From Candidatus Aminicenantes bacterium UBA6072 (GTDB lineage: Bacteria; Acidobacteriota; Aminicenantia; UBA2199), in contig DIXU01000020.1 in assembly GCA_002436105.1 (NCBI GenBank), positions 186,001 through 250,000 on the forward strand: a stretch of 64,000 bases of DNA, given 5' to 3'. Position numbers and translations under genes: made by a program. This document shows, in pieces, positions 25,891 through 33,517 of this stretch. How positions within the stretch are numbered: position 1 is the stretch's first letter; the number at the start of each line of letters is the position of its first letter. Below the pieces are notes generated by a model that saw only the letters and a list, made by a program, of their open reading frames with translations, was not told the DNA's origin and ran no database searches.

Positions 25891-26148
25891 ATGAACGATG
25901 ATAAAGGCAAGGGTCGGCGCGAGGAGTTCAAGCTGGACGGCGGCAAGGTCGTCGACAAGATCAAGGAACTGATCCACGAGGGCAACATCCGGCGCATCAT
26001 CCTGAAGAACGACGAGGGCAGGACCCTCATTGAGATCCCGCTCACCCTGGGCGTGGTGGGCGCCGCCTTCCTGCCGGTGCTGGCGGCCGTCGGCGCCATC
26101 GCCGCCCTGGCGGCCAGCATGACCATTGTCGTGGAGAAGATCGAATAA
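25891..26148 (+). CDS. DUF4342 family small protein
   Basis: 85 residues from the ATG at 25891, with GGAGGTGA just upstream; a longer frame from 25783 is translated repeat. The N-terminal half (VVDKIKELIHEGNIRRIILKN) and the following hydrophobic LGVVGAAFLPVLAAVGAIAALA match DUF4342, sometimes annotated as ubiquitin/UBA-like. The second half looks like one membrane segment or a buried hydrophobic hairpin. Function is unknown. It is convergent with the cupin gene, 13 bases away. Confidence 0.82.
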   Translation: MNDDKGKGRREEFKLDGGKVVDKIKELIHEGNIRRIILKNDEGRTLIEIPLTLGVVGAAFLPVLAAVGAIAALAASMTIVVEKIE

Positions 26149-26161
26149 GGAAGCCGGGAGT

Positions 26162-26503
26162 TCAGTAGTCCTTCGGGACCAGGCAGAGGAACTTCAGCGG
26201 CGCGTCGCCGGTGTTCTCGAACTGGTGCTCCTCATTGGGCTCCACCAGGGCGAAGCTGCCGGATTCGACGGCATGGCGGGTCCCCTTGGCGTTGATCCGC
26301 CCCCGCCCTTCCAGGACGAAGATCTCGTGCTCCGACGGATGGGCGTGAAAGGGCGAGTGCCCGCCCGGCTGCACCTCGAACAGGCGCAGCCAGAAATTCG
26401 GAGCCGGGGAGTCCTTGCCCAGCAGCCAGCGGATGGTCACGTTCTCGGCGCCGGCCATGGCCACCGGTTCGGCCGCTATGTCCGCATAATGTTTGACGAT
26501 CAT
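26162..26503 (-). CDS. Single-domain cupin protein
   Basis: 113 residues from the ATG at 26503 (AGGAGG 4 bases upstream). The cupin motifs G(X)5HXH(X)3-4E and the second histidine are seen as PGGHSPFHAHPSEHEIFVLEGRG and EPNEEHQFENTG, so a metal site with H/H/E/H ligands is likely. The N-terminal WLLGKDSPAPNFWLRLFEV is typical of small stand-alone cupins. The substrate is unknown; neighbours give no clue. Confidence 0.82.
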   Translation of the reverse strand: MIVKHYADIAAEPVAMAGAENVTIRWLLGKDSPAPNFWLRLFEVQPGGHSPFHAHPSEHEIFVLEGRGRINAKGTRHAVESGSFALVEPNEEHQFENTGDAPLKFLCLVPKDY

Positions 26504-26567
26504 CGGGCCTCCTGTCTCAATACCGATATGTAGCACAAAGAACGGGAGCAGTAAAGAACGGACAAGT

Positions 26568-26713
26568 GTTTAGAGGTAAGTGGTTAGAGGTAAGTGGTGA
26601 GAGGTCAGAGGTCAGAAGACAGAGGACAGAGGAAGAGGGAATCCTGCTAACACACTCACCAACACGAACACGGGGCTCGTCTTACATTCCGGCTGACACT
26701 GTCACTGATACTG
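26568..26713. repeat. 7-bp array upstream of the hybrid kinase
   Basis: 26568-26630 is nine consecutive 7-base units of GGTTAGA/GGTAAGT/GGTCAGA/GGACAGA type. A second short stretch with CTGACAC, TGTCACT and GATACTG units is at 26692-26713, just before the kinase promoter. The space between shows nothing further. Confidence 0.85.
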
Positions 26714-26723
26714 GAAGTACTTT

Positions 26724-26752
26724 TTGCATTTAGCGGATTTATTTCTTATAAT
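26724..26752 (+). promoter_or_regulatory. Promoter of the hybrid histidine kinase
   Basis: TTGCAT (26724-26729), 17-base spacer, perfect TATAAT (26747-26752), 24 bases before the ATG. Confidence 0.65.
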
Positions 26753-26776
26753 CGCCCCTAGACCCTGCGAGGTGGC

Positions 26777-29008
26777 ATGAAAAAAACGGCATCCCAGAAG
26801 CGCGGCCCGGCCGGCAAGGCGAAGACAGGGGAAAAACCCTGCGCCGAAAAAGTCCAGCGGGCAAGAAGCGCGGAGCAGCGCAAGGTGGAAAGCGAGCTGA
26901 ACATGTATCGCGACCAGCTGGAAGAGCTGGTCAGCGAGCGCACCCTGGCGCTGGAGCTGGCCAACCGCCAGCTCGAGGCGGAGATCGACGAGCGCCGCCA
27001 GGCGGAGATCCTGCAGTCGGCCCTCTACCAGATCTCCGAGAAAGCCAGCCGGACCGAGGATTTGCATGAGTTGTACACGGCCCTGCACGGCATCATCTCC
27101 AGCCTGCTGTACGCCCGAAATTTCTACATCGCCCTGCTCGATCCCTCCGAGCAGCTGCTTCACTTCCCTTATTATATCGATGAGATCGACCCCCCGCCCG
27201 GGCCGCAAAAGCGGAGCCGCGGGCTGACCGAGTACGTCCTGCGCACGGGACAGCCGCTGCTGGTTTCCGACCAGCAGGTGGAACAGATGGCGGCCGAAGG
27301 CCTGATCGAGCTGCTCGGTTCCCCCTCCAACGAATGGCTGGGCGTGCCGCTCAAGCGGGGCGAGCGCACCTTCGGCGCCCTGGTGATCCAGAGCTACCAG
27401 GAGGATTTTCATTATTCCGAGCGGGACCGCGAGCTGCTGATCTTCGTCTCGCAGCACATCGCCGACGCGCTCTGGCGCAAGCAGGCCGAGAATGACCTGA
27501 TGGAGAGCCAGCGTTTCCTGGCGGCGGTCTTCAACGGCATCCAGGACGGCATCAGTGTCCTCGACCGCGACCTGAACATCGTGCAGGTCAACCAGGCCAT
27601 GGAAAGGTGGTATGGGCAGCACATGCCGCTGGCGGGAAAGAAATGCTTCCGGGCCTACCAGGAACGCAACTCCCCCTGTTCGCCATGCCCCAGCCTGCGG
27701 GCCATCCGCGAAAAGAAACCGCAGCGGGAGACCGTGGCGCTGTTCCAGGAAGGAGCGCAGCGCGGTTGGATCGAGCTGCATTCCTTTCCGATCTTCGATC
27801 ACGCCGGCGGGGTGACCGGAGTGATCGAATACGTGCGTGACATCACCGAGCGCAAGCTTCTCGAGGAGCGCTTCATCCAGGCCCAGAAGATGGAATCCAT
27901 CGGATTGCTGGCCGGCGGCATCGCCCACGACTTCAACAACATCTTGGGCGGCATCCTGGGCTACGCCTCGTGGCTCAAGACCAACATCAACCGCGACCAC
28001 CCTTTTTTCCGCCCGGTCGACACCATCGAAAAGAGCGCCAGCCGCGCCGCCGAGCTGACCGCCCAGCTGCTGGCCTTCGCCCGCGGCGGCAAGTACGACC
28101 TCCGCCCCTGCAGCCTGAACAGCGTCATTTCCGAGTCATTGAAGATCCTTTCCGGGACCCTGGACAAGTCCATCGCCATCGAGACGAACCTGAACGAGAG
28201 CCTGCCCACGGTCGAGATCGACGTCGGGCAGATCCAGCAGGTGCTGATGAACCTGTGCGTCAACGCCCGCGACGCCATGCCCGGCGGCGGCCGCCTGACC
28301 ATCCAGTCCTCGGTGGCCCGCCTGAGCGAGAGCGATGCCCGCAACCAGCCCGAAGCCAAGCCGGGATGGTTCGCCGTGCTCGCGGTCAGCGACACCGGAG
28401 TGGGCATGGAGGACGGCGTCAAGGGGAGGATATTCGAGCCGTTCTTCACCACCAAGGAAAAGGGCAAGGGCACCGGCCTGGGCCTGTCCATGGTCTATGG
28501 CGTGGTCAAGAACCACGGCGGTTTCATCAACGTCTACAGCGAGCCCGGCGAGGGTTCGACGTTCAAGATCTACCTGCCGCTGAGCGGCAAGCCCGAGGTG
28601 CTGGAGAGCGACGCGGACACGGAGATGGCCGGCGGCCATGAAACGATCCTGGTCATCGACGACGAGGAGGCCATCCGCCAGGTGGCGGCCGACATCCTGG
28701 AAAGCTACGGCTACCGCGTGCGCATGGCCTGCGACGGCGCCGAGGGGGTCGCCGTCTACGGCAGCGAGGGCGCCGGCATCGACATGGTGCTGCTGGACAT
28801 GGTCATGCCGCGGCAGGGCGGCCGCGAGACGTTCCTGCAACTGAAGCGCATCGATCCCAAGGTGCGGGTGCTTTTTTCCACCGGCTACAGCCAGAACGAG
28901 AAAGTCAACGAGATCATGGCCCTGGGAGTGCAGGGGTTCATCCAGAAGCCCTACCAGGTGAAGGACCTGCTGGCCAAGGTGCGTGCCGTTTTGGATGGCG
29001 AATCCTGA
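26777..29008 (+). CDS. Cytoplasmic GAF-PAS hybrid histidine kinase with receiver domain
   Basis: 743 residues, no membrane segment. Order: basic N-terminus, coiled coil (about 33-80), GAF domain (about 85-240), PAS domain (about 245-368) with a cysteine pair in NSPCSPCPSL, HisKA with GGIAHDFNNILGG (phospho-His near 383), HATPase with NLCVNARDAM and GKGTGLGLSMVYG, and a C-terminal receiver (VIDDEEA near 625, phospho-Asp near 674 in LLDMVMP). A soluble sensor of a cytoplasmic signal is expected; the PAS cysteines could bind a cluster or respond to redox, which is speculation. The following DUF72 gene overlaps its end. Confidence 0.92.
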   Translation: MKKTASQKRGPAGKAKTGEKPCAEKVQRARSAEQRKVESELNMYRDQLEELVSERTLALELANRQLEAEIDERRQAEILQSALYQISEKASRTEDLHELYTALHGIISSLLYARNFYIALLDPSEQLLHFPYYIDEIDPPPGPQKRSRGLTEYVLRTGQPLLVSDQQVEQMAAEGLIELLGSPSNEWLGVPLKRGERTFGALVIQSYQEDFHYSERDRELLIFVSQHIADALWRKQAENDLMESQRFLAAVFNGIQDGISVLDRDLNIVQVNQAMERWYGQHMPLAGKKCFRAYQERNSPCSPCPSLRAIREKKPQRETVALFQEGAQRGWIELHSFPIFDHAGGVTGVIEYVRDITERKLLEERFIQAQKMESIGLLAGGIAHDFNNILGGILGYASWLKTNINRDHPFFRPVDTIEKSASRAAELTAQLLAFARGGKYDLRPCSLNSVISESLKILSGTLDKSIAIETNLNESLPTVEIDVGQIQQVLMNLCVNARDAMPGGGRLTIQSSVARLSESDARNQPEAKPGWFAVLAVSDTGVGMEDGVKGRIFEPFFTTKEKGKGTGLGLSMVYGVVKNHGGFINVYSEPGEGSTFKIYLPLSGKPEVLESDADTEMAGGHETILVIDDEEAIRQVAADILESYGYRVRMACDGAEGVAVYGSEGAGIDMVLLDMVMPRQGGRETFLQLKRIDPKVRVLFSTGYSQNEKVNEIMALGVQGFIQKPYQVKDLLAKVRAVLDGES

Positions 29009-29798
29009 GGGGATCAGTTTCGGCCCGGCCGGCTGGAGCTACGCCGACTGGCGGGGCACGGTTTACCCCCAGCCGTCCCCGCGCGGCTTCAATGCCCTGG
29101 CTTTCATCGCCGGGCGCTTCGACTTCGTCGAGGTGAACACCAGCTTCTACCGCATACCCGGCACCCGGCTCACCCAGGGCTGGGTCGACAAGACGGCTGC
29201 GTTCCCCGGGTTCCGCTTCTGGATCAAGCTCCACCAGTCGTTCACCCACGAACAGCGGCTGGAGCGATTGATGCTCGACGCCTTCCACGACGGCCTGCGG
29301 CCCTTGCGGGACGCCGGCAAACTGGCGGGCGTGCTGGCCCAGTTCCCTTATTCCTTTCATCGCTCGCCGGCCAGCCTGGCATTTCTCGGCGACCTGGCCG
29401 GATGCTTCCGCGACCTGCCGCTGGCCGTCGAGTTCCGCCACCAGGACTGGCATGAGGACGGGGTGCTGGCTTTTTTCCGGGAGCGCGGCCTGGTCTGGGC
29501 CAACATCGATCAGCCCCGGGTCTCGCGGTCGCTGGGCCTGACCGCTCTGGTCACGGCCCGGGATACGGCCTACCTGCGGCTGCACGGCCGGAATGCGGAC
29601 AACTGGTTCTCGGGCCAGGGGCGCGACGCCCGCTACGATTATTCCTATTCCGCGGCCGAGCTCGGCGGCCTGGGCGAGGTAGTGGCCCGGCTGAAAGCGC
29701 AGGCCAGGGAAGTATTCGTCTCCGGCAATAACCATTACAAGGGGGCGGCGGTGAAGAACCTGCTGCAGCTGAAGGACATCCTGCTGCGCCGCGGCTGA
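28995..29798 (+). CDS. DUF72 (YecE-like) protein
   Basis: 267 residues from the ATG at 28995, inside the end of the kinase gene (14 bases overlap); a GTG at 28983 is an alternative. The family pattern is clear: FGPAGWSYADWRGTVYP, FVEVNTSFYRIP, LAVEFRHQDWH, ANIDQP and YLRLHGRN. DUF72 proteins have a TIM-barrel fold and no established reaction. Overlap with the kinase suggests co-translation, but no functional link is known. Confidence 0.88.
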   Translation: MANPEGISFGPAGWSYADWRGTVYPQPSPRGFNALAFIAGRFDFVEVNTSFYRIPGTRLTQGWVDKTAAFPGFRFWIKLHQSFTHEQRLERLMLDAFHDGLRPLRDAGKLAGVLAQFPYSFHRSPASLAFLGDLAGCFRDLPLAVEFRHQDWHEDGVLAFFRERGLVWANIDQPRVSRSLGLTALVTARDTAYLRLHGRNADNWFSGQGRDARYDYSYSAAELGGLGEVVARLKAQAREVFVSGNNHYKGAAVKNLLQLKDILLRRG

Positions 29799-29813
29799 CC
29801 GGGGGCGCGGAAC

Positions 29814-31313
29814 ATGAAGCGTTTTTTTCTCTGGGCCGTTGCCGCCGCGCTGCTGTTCGTCCTTTTCTTTGTCGGCCTCAATCTCTTCGATTCCCGCCGG
29901 GCGCCCGGAAGCGCGGCGGTTCATGAGGACCCCGGGCCGCTGGTCGCGGACCTGCGGCCCGGCAACGGCTTCTTCATCGTCTGGGGCTTTGCCGAGTCGC
30001 CCGAGGTCGAACCGGCATCGGGAGAGTATGCCAAGCGCATGGCCGCGTCCCTGGCGGGTGACGTCCATTCGCGTCGACGCTTCGGCGCCTGGCTGACCCG
30101 GCAACGCGCCGATTCCCGCAGGCACTGGCAGGGAGCCAGCCTCTATTTTCCCCGGCTGCAGGCAGAGGATGTCGCCGACTTTTTTGCCGCCCGCCGCGCC
30201 GAGCTGGCGGAGCGCCAGGAACGCTACGCTGTCCTGCTGCGGCGCTATCGCGCCGTTCTGCGGGCCGATCGAATCGATGATTTCACACCGGCGGGGTGGA
30301 GCTTCCCCGTGGGCAGCTCGCAACTGGCCGCCAATACGGCCCGGCTCGACGCCGCCATCCGGGTCCTGGAAGCCGTCGACGGCGACTGGCTGCAGGCCGG
30401 CCGGGCACTCCTGGAAACCGCCGGCGCCGGCTTGCGTCTTGTCGCCGTTGGCCGCACCTCCGCGGTCAACACCCTGGGCCGGTTGCTGGTCGATCTTTCG
30501 CTGCGCTCGCTGGCCTCGCTGCTCAACCGCCGCGAGTGCCCGCCGGAGTTCGCCCGCCTCATCCGCGAGACGATGCCCGAACGCCAGGCGGCGGATTTCG
30601 GAACCGCGGCGGTCCGCTCATTTGCCCTGGCCGGCTTCGCGGCCTCCCTGGAGCGGATCAAGGAATCCGGGATTGTCGACCCGTTCCTGCTCCGGGATTT
30701 TTTCCGGGATCCGACCCCCTTCTTCGCCCTGGAGCGGCTGACGGCCATCGCCGGGCCGCGCTTCTTCGCCGCCTTCCACGCCATGGCATCATTCTTCGTT
30801 CACAAGAACGAAAGCCTGGCCATGATGCGGGCGTTCTGGGCAGGCGTGGGCGAGCTGGAAGGGACCCCTCCCTGGCGCTGGGAGGAAACCCCGCTGCGGC
30901 GGCTGCGGAGCGTGGGCGTCACGTCCGGGGCCTTCTGGTGGCTGCGCAATCCCGTGGGCAAGATGCTGGTGCGATCCGCCGTTCCCTTCAACTGGCCGGT
31001 GCTGCAGCACTATGTCTACCGCAGCCACGAACTGAAGGCGCGCTGGGACCTTCTCCGCCTGCTGGCCAGGGCACGGCAACGGGCCGGAACCGGCGGGGAA
31101 GTGGCCGAGCAAGACCTGCTGCGCCTCCTGGCCGCGGCGGGTGAGCGCGACCCTTACAGCGGCCGGCCATTTCTTTTCAGCCGTGCGCGCGGGATGCTGT
31201 ACAGCGTCGGCGCCGACAAGGTCGATGACGGAGGCCGTGAGCGGCCCGAGCCGTGGCGGGATTCCGACATTGCGGTGCCGATCCACTTCGTTAAAGAAGA
31301 CGTCAGACGTTAG
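29814..31313 (+). CDS. Membrane-anchored protein of unknown function
   Basis: 499 residues. A single N-terminal hydrophobic helix (about 4-24) would anchor it, with the rest outside the cytoplasm. The body is rich in arginine and alanine helices and has no motif I can name. Near the C-terminus, PYSGRPFLFSRARGMLYSVGADKVDDGG followed by DSDIAVPI resembles the calcium-loop-like tail common to many exported bacterial proteins. The last five residues and the TAG stop are supplied by the adjacent 7-bp array. It follows DUF72 by 15 bases. Confidence 0.75.
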   Translation: MKRFFLWAVAAALLFVLFFVGLNLFDSRRAPGSAAVHEDPGPLVADLRPGNGFFIVWGFAESPEVEPASGEYAKRMAASLAGDVHSRRRFGAWLTRQRADSRRHWQGASLYFPRLQAEDVADFFAARRAELAERQERYAVLLRRYRAVLRADRIDDFTPAGWSFPVGSSQLAANTARLDAAIRVLEAVDGDWLQAGRALLETAGAGLRLVAVGRTSAVNTLGRLLVDLSLRSLASLLNRRECPPEFARLIRETMPERQAADFGTAAVRSFALAGFAASLERIKESGIVDPFLLRDFFRDPTPFFALERLTAIAGPRFFAAFHAMASFFVHKNESLAMMRAFWAGVGELEGTPPWRWEETPLRRLRSVGVTSGAFWWLRNPVGKMLVRSAVPFNWPVLQHYVYRSHELKARWDLLRLLARARQRAGTGGEVAEQDLLRLLAAAGERDPYSGRPFLFSRARGMLYSVGADKVDDGGRERPEPWRDSDIAVPIHFVKEDVRR

Positions 31314-31411
31314 ACGTCAGTGGTCAGCAAAAAAAACAATCCTAAAAGATTTCTTTAAATTACTAATCGGCTTTATTCTTGCTAACGTCTAACGACCAAC
31401 GTCTAACGTCT
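31299..31411. repeat. Inverted 7-bp arrays between convergent genes (TTAGACG type)
   Basis: Left arm 31299-31328 (GACGTCAGACGTTAGACG pattern) and right arm 31380-31411 (CTAACGT/CTAACGA units) are reverse complements around a 51-base AT-rich core. Both arms touch coding ends: the left contains the stop of the upstream gene, the right starts one base beyond the mscL stop. A long RNA hairpin would form on either strand. Confidence 0.85.
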
Positions 31412-31412
31412 T

Positions 31413-31820
31413 TTATAATATCTTCTCGCCCTTGGAGCGCAGGATGTCGCGGATCTCGCGCAGGATCATCTCCTGGACCGGGGGCGCCGCTGGCGCCTCC
31501 GCCTGCTTGCGCTTCATGGCGTTCAGTGCCTTGATGGCCAGGAAGATGGCGAAGGCCACGACCAGGAAGTCGATGATCGTGTTGAGGAAGGCGCCGTACT
31601 TCAGGGTGACTGCCGGTTCGCTGCCGGCGGCGGCCTTCAGCGTGACGGCCAGGTGGGAAAAATCCACGCCGCCCATCAACACCCCGATGGGAGGCATGAT
31701 GATGTCGTTGACCAGCGACGTGACTATTTTTCCGAAAGCGACGCCGATGACGATGCCCACGGCCATGTCCATGACGTTGCCGCGCATGGCAAAGGCCTTG
31801 AATTCCTTGATGAATTCCAT
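31413..31820 (-). CDS. mscL: Large-conductance mechanosensitive channel MscL
   Basis: 135 residues, two membrane helices. The N-terminal EFKAFAMRGNVMDMAVGIVIGVAFGKIVTSLVNDIIMPPIG is diagnostic (given here only by its key parts: RGNVMDMAVG, the pore glycines, and DIIMPP). The C-terminal helix bundle ends REIRDILRSKG. It releases solutes when the membrane is stretched. The start is 10 bases after the thioesterase stop, with AAGGAGG upstream, so both are probably one transcript. Confidence 0.96.
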   Translation of the reverse strand: MEFIKEFKAFAMRGNVMDMAVGIVIGVAFGKIVTSLVNDIIMPPIGVLMGGVDFSHLAVTLKAAAGSEPAVTLKYGAFLNTIIDFLVVAFAIFLAIKALNAMKRKQAEAPAAPPVQEMILREIRDILRSKGEKIL

Positions 31821-31830
31821 GAGCCCCTCC

Positions 31831-32634
31831 TTATATTGTTTTATCCAGCTTGGATGCGGTTTTCCAGCAGGTGCGCAGGCGGGTCAGCTCGCGGCCCGAA
31901 GCGGGTTCCTGCAGGCTTTGCAGCAGGACGGTGCAGCCGGCGTCAAGCGCGGCGGTGCGGCCGGCGTCCAGCGCGGCGGTACGGCCGATCTCGGTGAGAC
32001 AGGCGACCTCGTCGCCCAGGCGCGCCTCTCCCAGGAAGGCGGCTTCCAGAGAGCGGGGCTTCCAGGAGCGCGCATCCTGCGGAATGGAGCGCAGGGCCCA
32101 GTCCAGGTAGACGGTATTGTTGACATGGTCGTTGATGTCGATGTCCCCGGGCTTGGCCCGGTGCCAAGTCCGCGCCGATCCGGGGTGCGGCGGCGGCAGC
32201 GGCGAAAAATCGTCTTCGATCATGCGCGCCGGATGGCGGCTGAAGACGGGCAGGTGCGGGTCGAGGCGCGCCGGTCGCCGCGTTTCCAGTTTCATCAGCG
32301 CCCAGGCTGAGGTGGCGCGCAGGAGCTCGTCGCCCGCAGGGCTTTTCAATTTGAACTCGCGCACGGCGAACAGCCGGTGACGGCCCGAGGGCCAGGTGGC
32401 GATGTGCACGGTTCCACCGGCCTCGGGAACAGCGGCGATCCTGACATGCAGGCGGGCCAGCACCCAGGTCAGCCCCCTGGCGTGCAGGTCGCGGACGCCC
32501 ACGCCCAGTATTTCGGCATGGCGGCCGGCCGTCTCCATCATCTCCTCGAGCACCCGGAGCAGCCGCTGCGCGGGGGAGTCGTTCCCCTTCGCCGTCGGCA
32601 CGGTAAATTTCTCATGATATGGCGCTGCTTCCAT
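31831..32634 (-). CDS. Acyl-ACP thioesterase (FatA/FatB family)
   Basis: 267 residues in two hot-dog domains. Domain one includes ARLHVRIAAVPEAGGTVHIATWPSG; domain two holds the catalytic asparagine/histidine segment DIDINDHVNNTVYLDWALRSIP. These enzymes release fatty acids from acyl carrier protein. A perfect tandem duplication of eight residues (GRTAALDA twice) interrupts the second domain near residue 220. The ATG at 32634 lacks a good ribosome site; a GTG at 32652 would extend it by six residues. Confidence 0.87.
   Translation of the reverse strand: MEAAPYHEKFTVPTAKGNDSPAQRLLRVLEEMMETAGRHAEILGVGVRDLHARGLTWVLARLHVRIAAVPEAGGTVHIATWPSGRHRLFAVREFKLKSPAGDELLRATSAWALMKLETRRPARLDPHLPVFSRHPARMIEDDFSPLPPPHPGSARTWHRAKPGDIDINDHVNNTVYLDWALRSIPQDARSWKPRSLEAAFLGEARLGDEVACLTEIGRTAALDAGRTAALDAGCTVLLQSLQEPASGRELTRLRTCWKTASKLDKTI
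31931..31986. repeat. 24-bp tandem duplication inside the thioesterase gene
   Basis: Two 24-base units at 31931-31954 and 31955-31978 differ at two positions and are followed by a degenerate third start. They encode GRTAALDA twice in frame, so the gene stays open. Confidence 0.85.
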
Positions 32635-32659
32635 AGGAAAGAAATTATACACTAAATCA

Positions 32660-32774
32660 AGACGCTAGACGTTAGACGATAGCAAGAAGAAATAAATGCA
32701 AATCTCAGGAGAGAAGTCAGGGGAATAGAAATTTTCTTGCTGACAACTAACGTCTAATATCTAACGTCTGAGAT
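32660..32774. repeat. Inverted 7-bp arrays between GNAT and thioesterase genes
   Basis: Left arm 32660-32690 has units AGACGCT/AGACGTT/AGACGAT and ends in AGCAAGAA; right arm 32733-32774 starts TTCTTGCT and continues with CTAACGT/CTAATAT/CTAACGT. The arms are reverse complements around a 42-base core. The right arm abuts the GNAT stop codon. Confidence 0.85.
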
Positions 32775-33224
32775 CTATTCTTTGATTTCGTTCAAGTCGC
32801 GGATGATCATGATGTCATAGTCGCCCAGGGACTTGAAACCGGCCTTTTCATAGAAGTGGATCGCCCGCTTGTTGCCGCGGTGCACCTCGAGCTTGATCTG
32901 CAGGCCGATCGCCTTGGCGATCTTCTGCGACTCACGCAGGAGAGGCTTGGACAATCCGGCCCCCTGGAATCTCGGGTCGATGGCGAAGTGGTGCAGGTAG
33001 AGGCGCCGGCCGTCGTTGGTCAGCCAGGAAGTGCCGACCACGGTATCGCTGGCTTTTTCGACCAGCACCAGCAGCCGTCCGTTGCGGCGCAGCGTGTTCT
33101 CGATCACTTCGGCCGTGTCGCCGCGGCCCGGGGTGCTGATGCCGGTGCGCTCCCAGATGTCGGCCACGTAGGGAAAATCCGCGGCCCAATAGTCGCGGAC
33201 GACAAAATCCTTTCCTCTGTCCAT
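32775..33224 (-). CDS. GNAT-family N-acetyltransferase
   Basis: 149 residues from the ATG at 33224; an ATG two codons upstream (33230) sits inside the predicted promoter start region. The acetyl-CoA-binding segment IDPRFQGAGLSKPLLRESQKIA and EVHRGNKRAIHFYEKAGFKSLGDY are typical of the GNAT fold. The substrate is unknown. The -10 hexamer lies immediately before the start codon, so the message is probably leaderless. Confidence 0.85.
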   Translation of the reverse strand: MDRGKDFVVRDYWAADFPYVADIWERTGISTPGRGDTAEVIENTLRRNGRLLVLVEKASDTVVGTSWLTNDGRRLYLHHFAIDPRFQGAGLSKPLLRESQKIAKAIGLQIKLEVHRGNKRAIHFYEKAGFKSLGDYDIMIIRDLNEIKE

Positions 33225-33231
33225 CGCCATA

Positions 33232-33261
33232 GTTGTACAGGGAACGGGGCGGAAAAGTCAA
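33232..33261 (-). promoter_or_regulatory. Leaderless-type promoter of the GNAT gene
   Basis: Minus strand TTGACT (33261-33256), 18-base spacer, TACAAC (33237-33232). Seven bases after the -10 transcription would start at the second ATG (33224). Confidence 0.5.
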
Positions 33262-33310
33262 GAGGCTGGCCAAGCAAGGCGTTTGGCAAGAGTTGAACTT
33301 ACAAATTTAA

Positions 33311-33343
33311 GAGGTTCGATGTTCGAAGTTCGACATTCGCTGT
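33311..33343. repeat. Short 7-bp array upstream of oligopeptidase B
   Basis: Four to five units of GGTTCGA/TGTTCGA/AGTTCGA/CATTCGC. No inverted partner is visible in the 33231-33517 gap, which otherwise holds a TATAAT (33487-33492) before the oligopeptidase gene. Confidence 0.75.
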
Positions 33344-33517
33344 GGAAGAAAGAAGGCAAATGACGGGGCATGAGGAATACGAAGCCGGAGGTCGACGTTT
33401 GGGAATCCGCTGAACCCGGTGTGCGGCGGACGGTGTTTCTCGAGTGCCCGGGATCTCAATTGCTGGAGTTGATCATTGAAAATCGATATAATGGCTTTTC
33501 AGTCTCAAGGAGTCATC

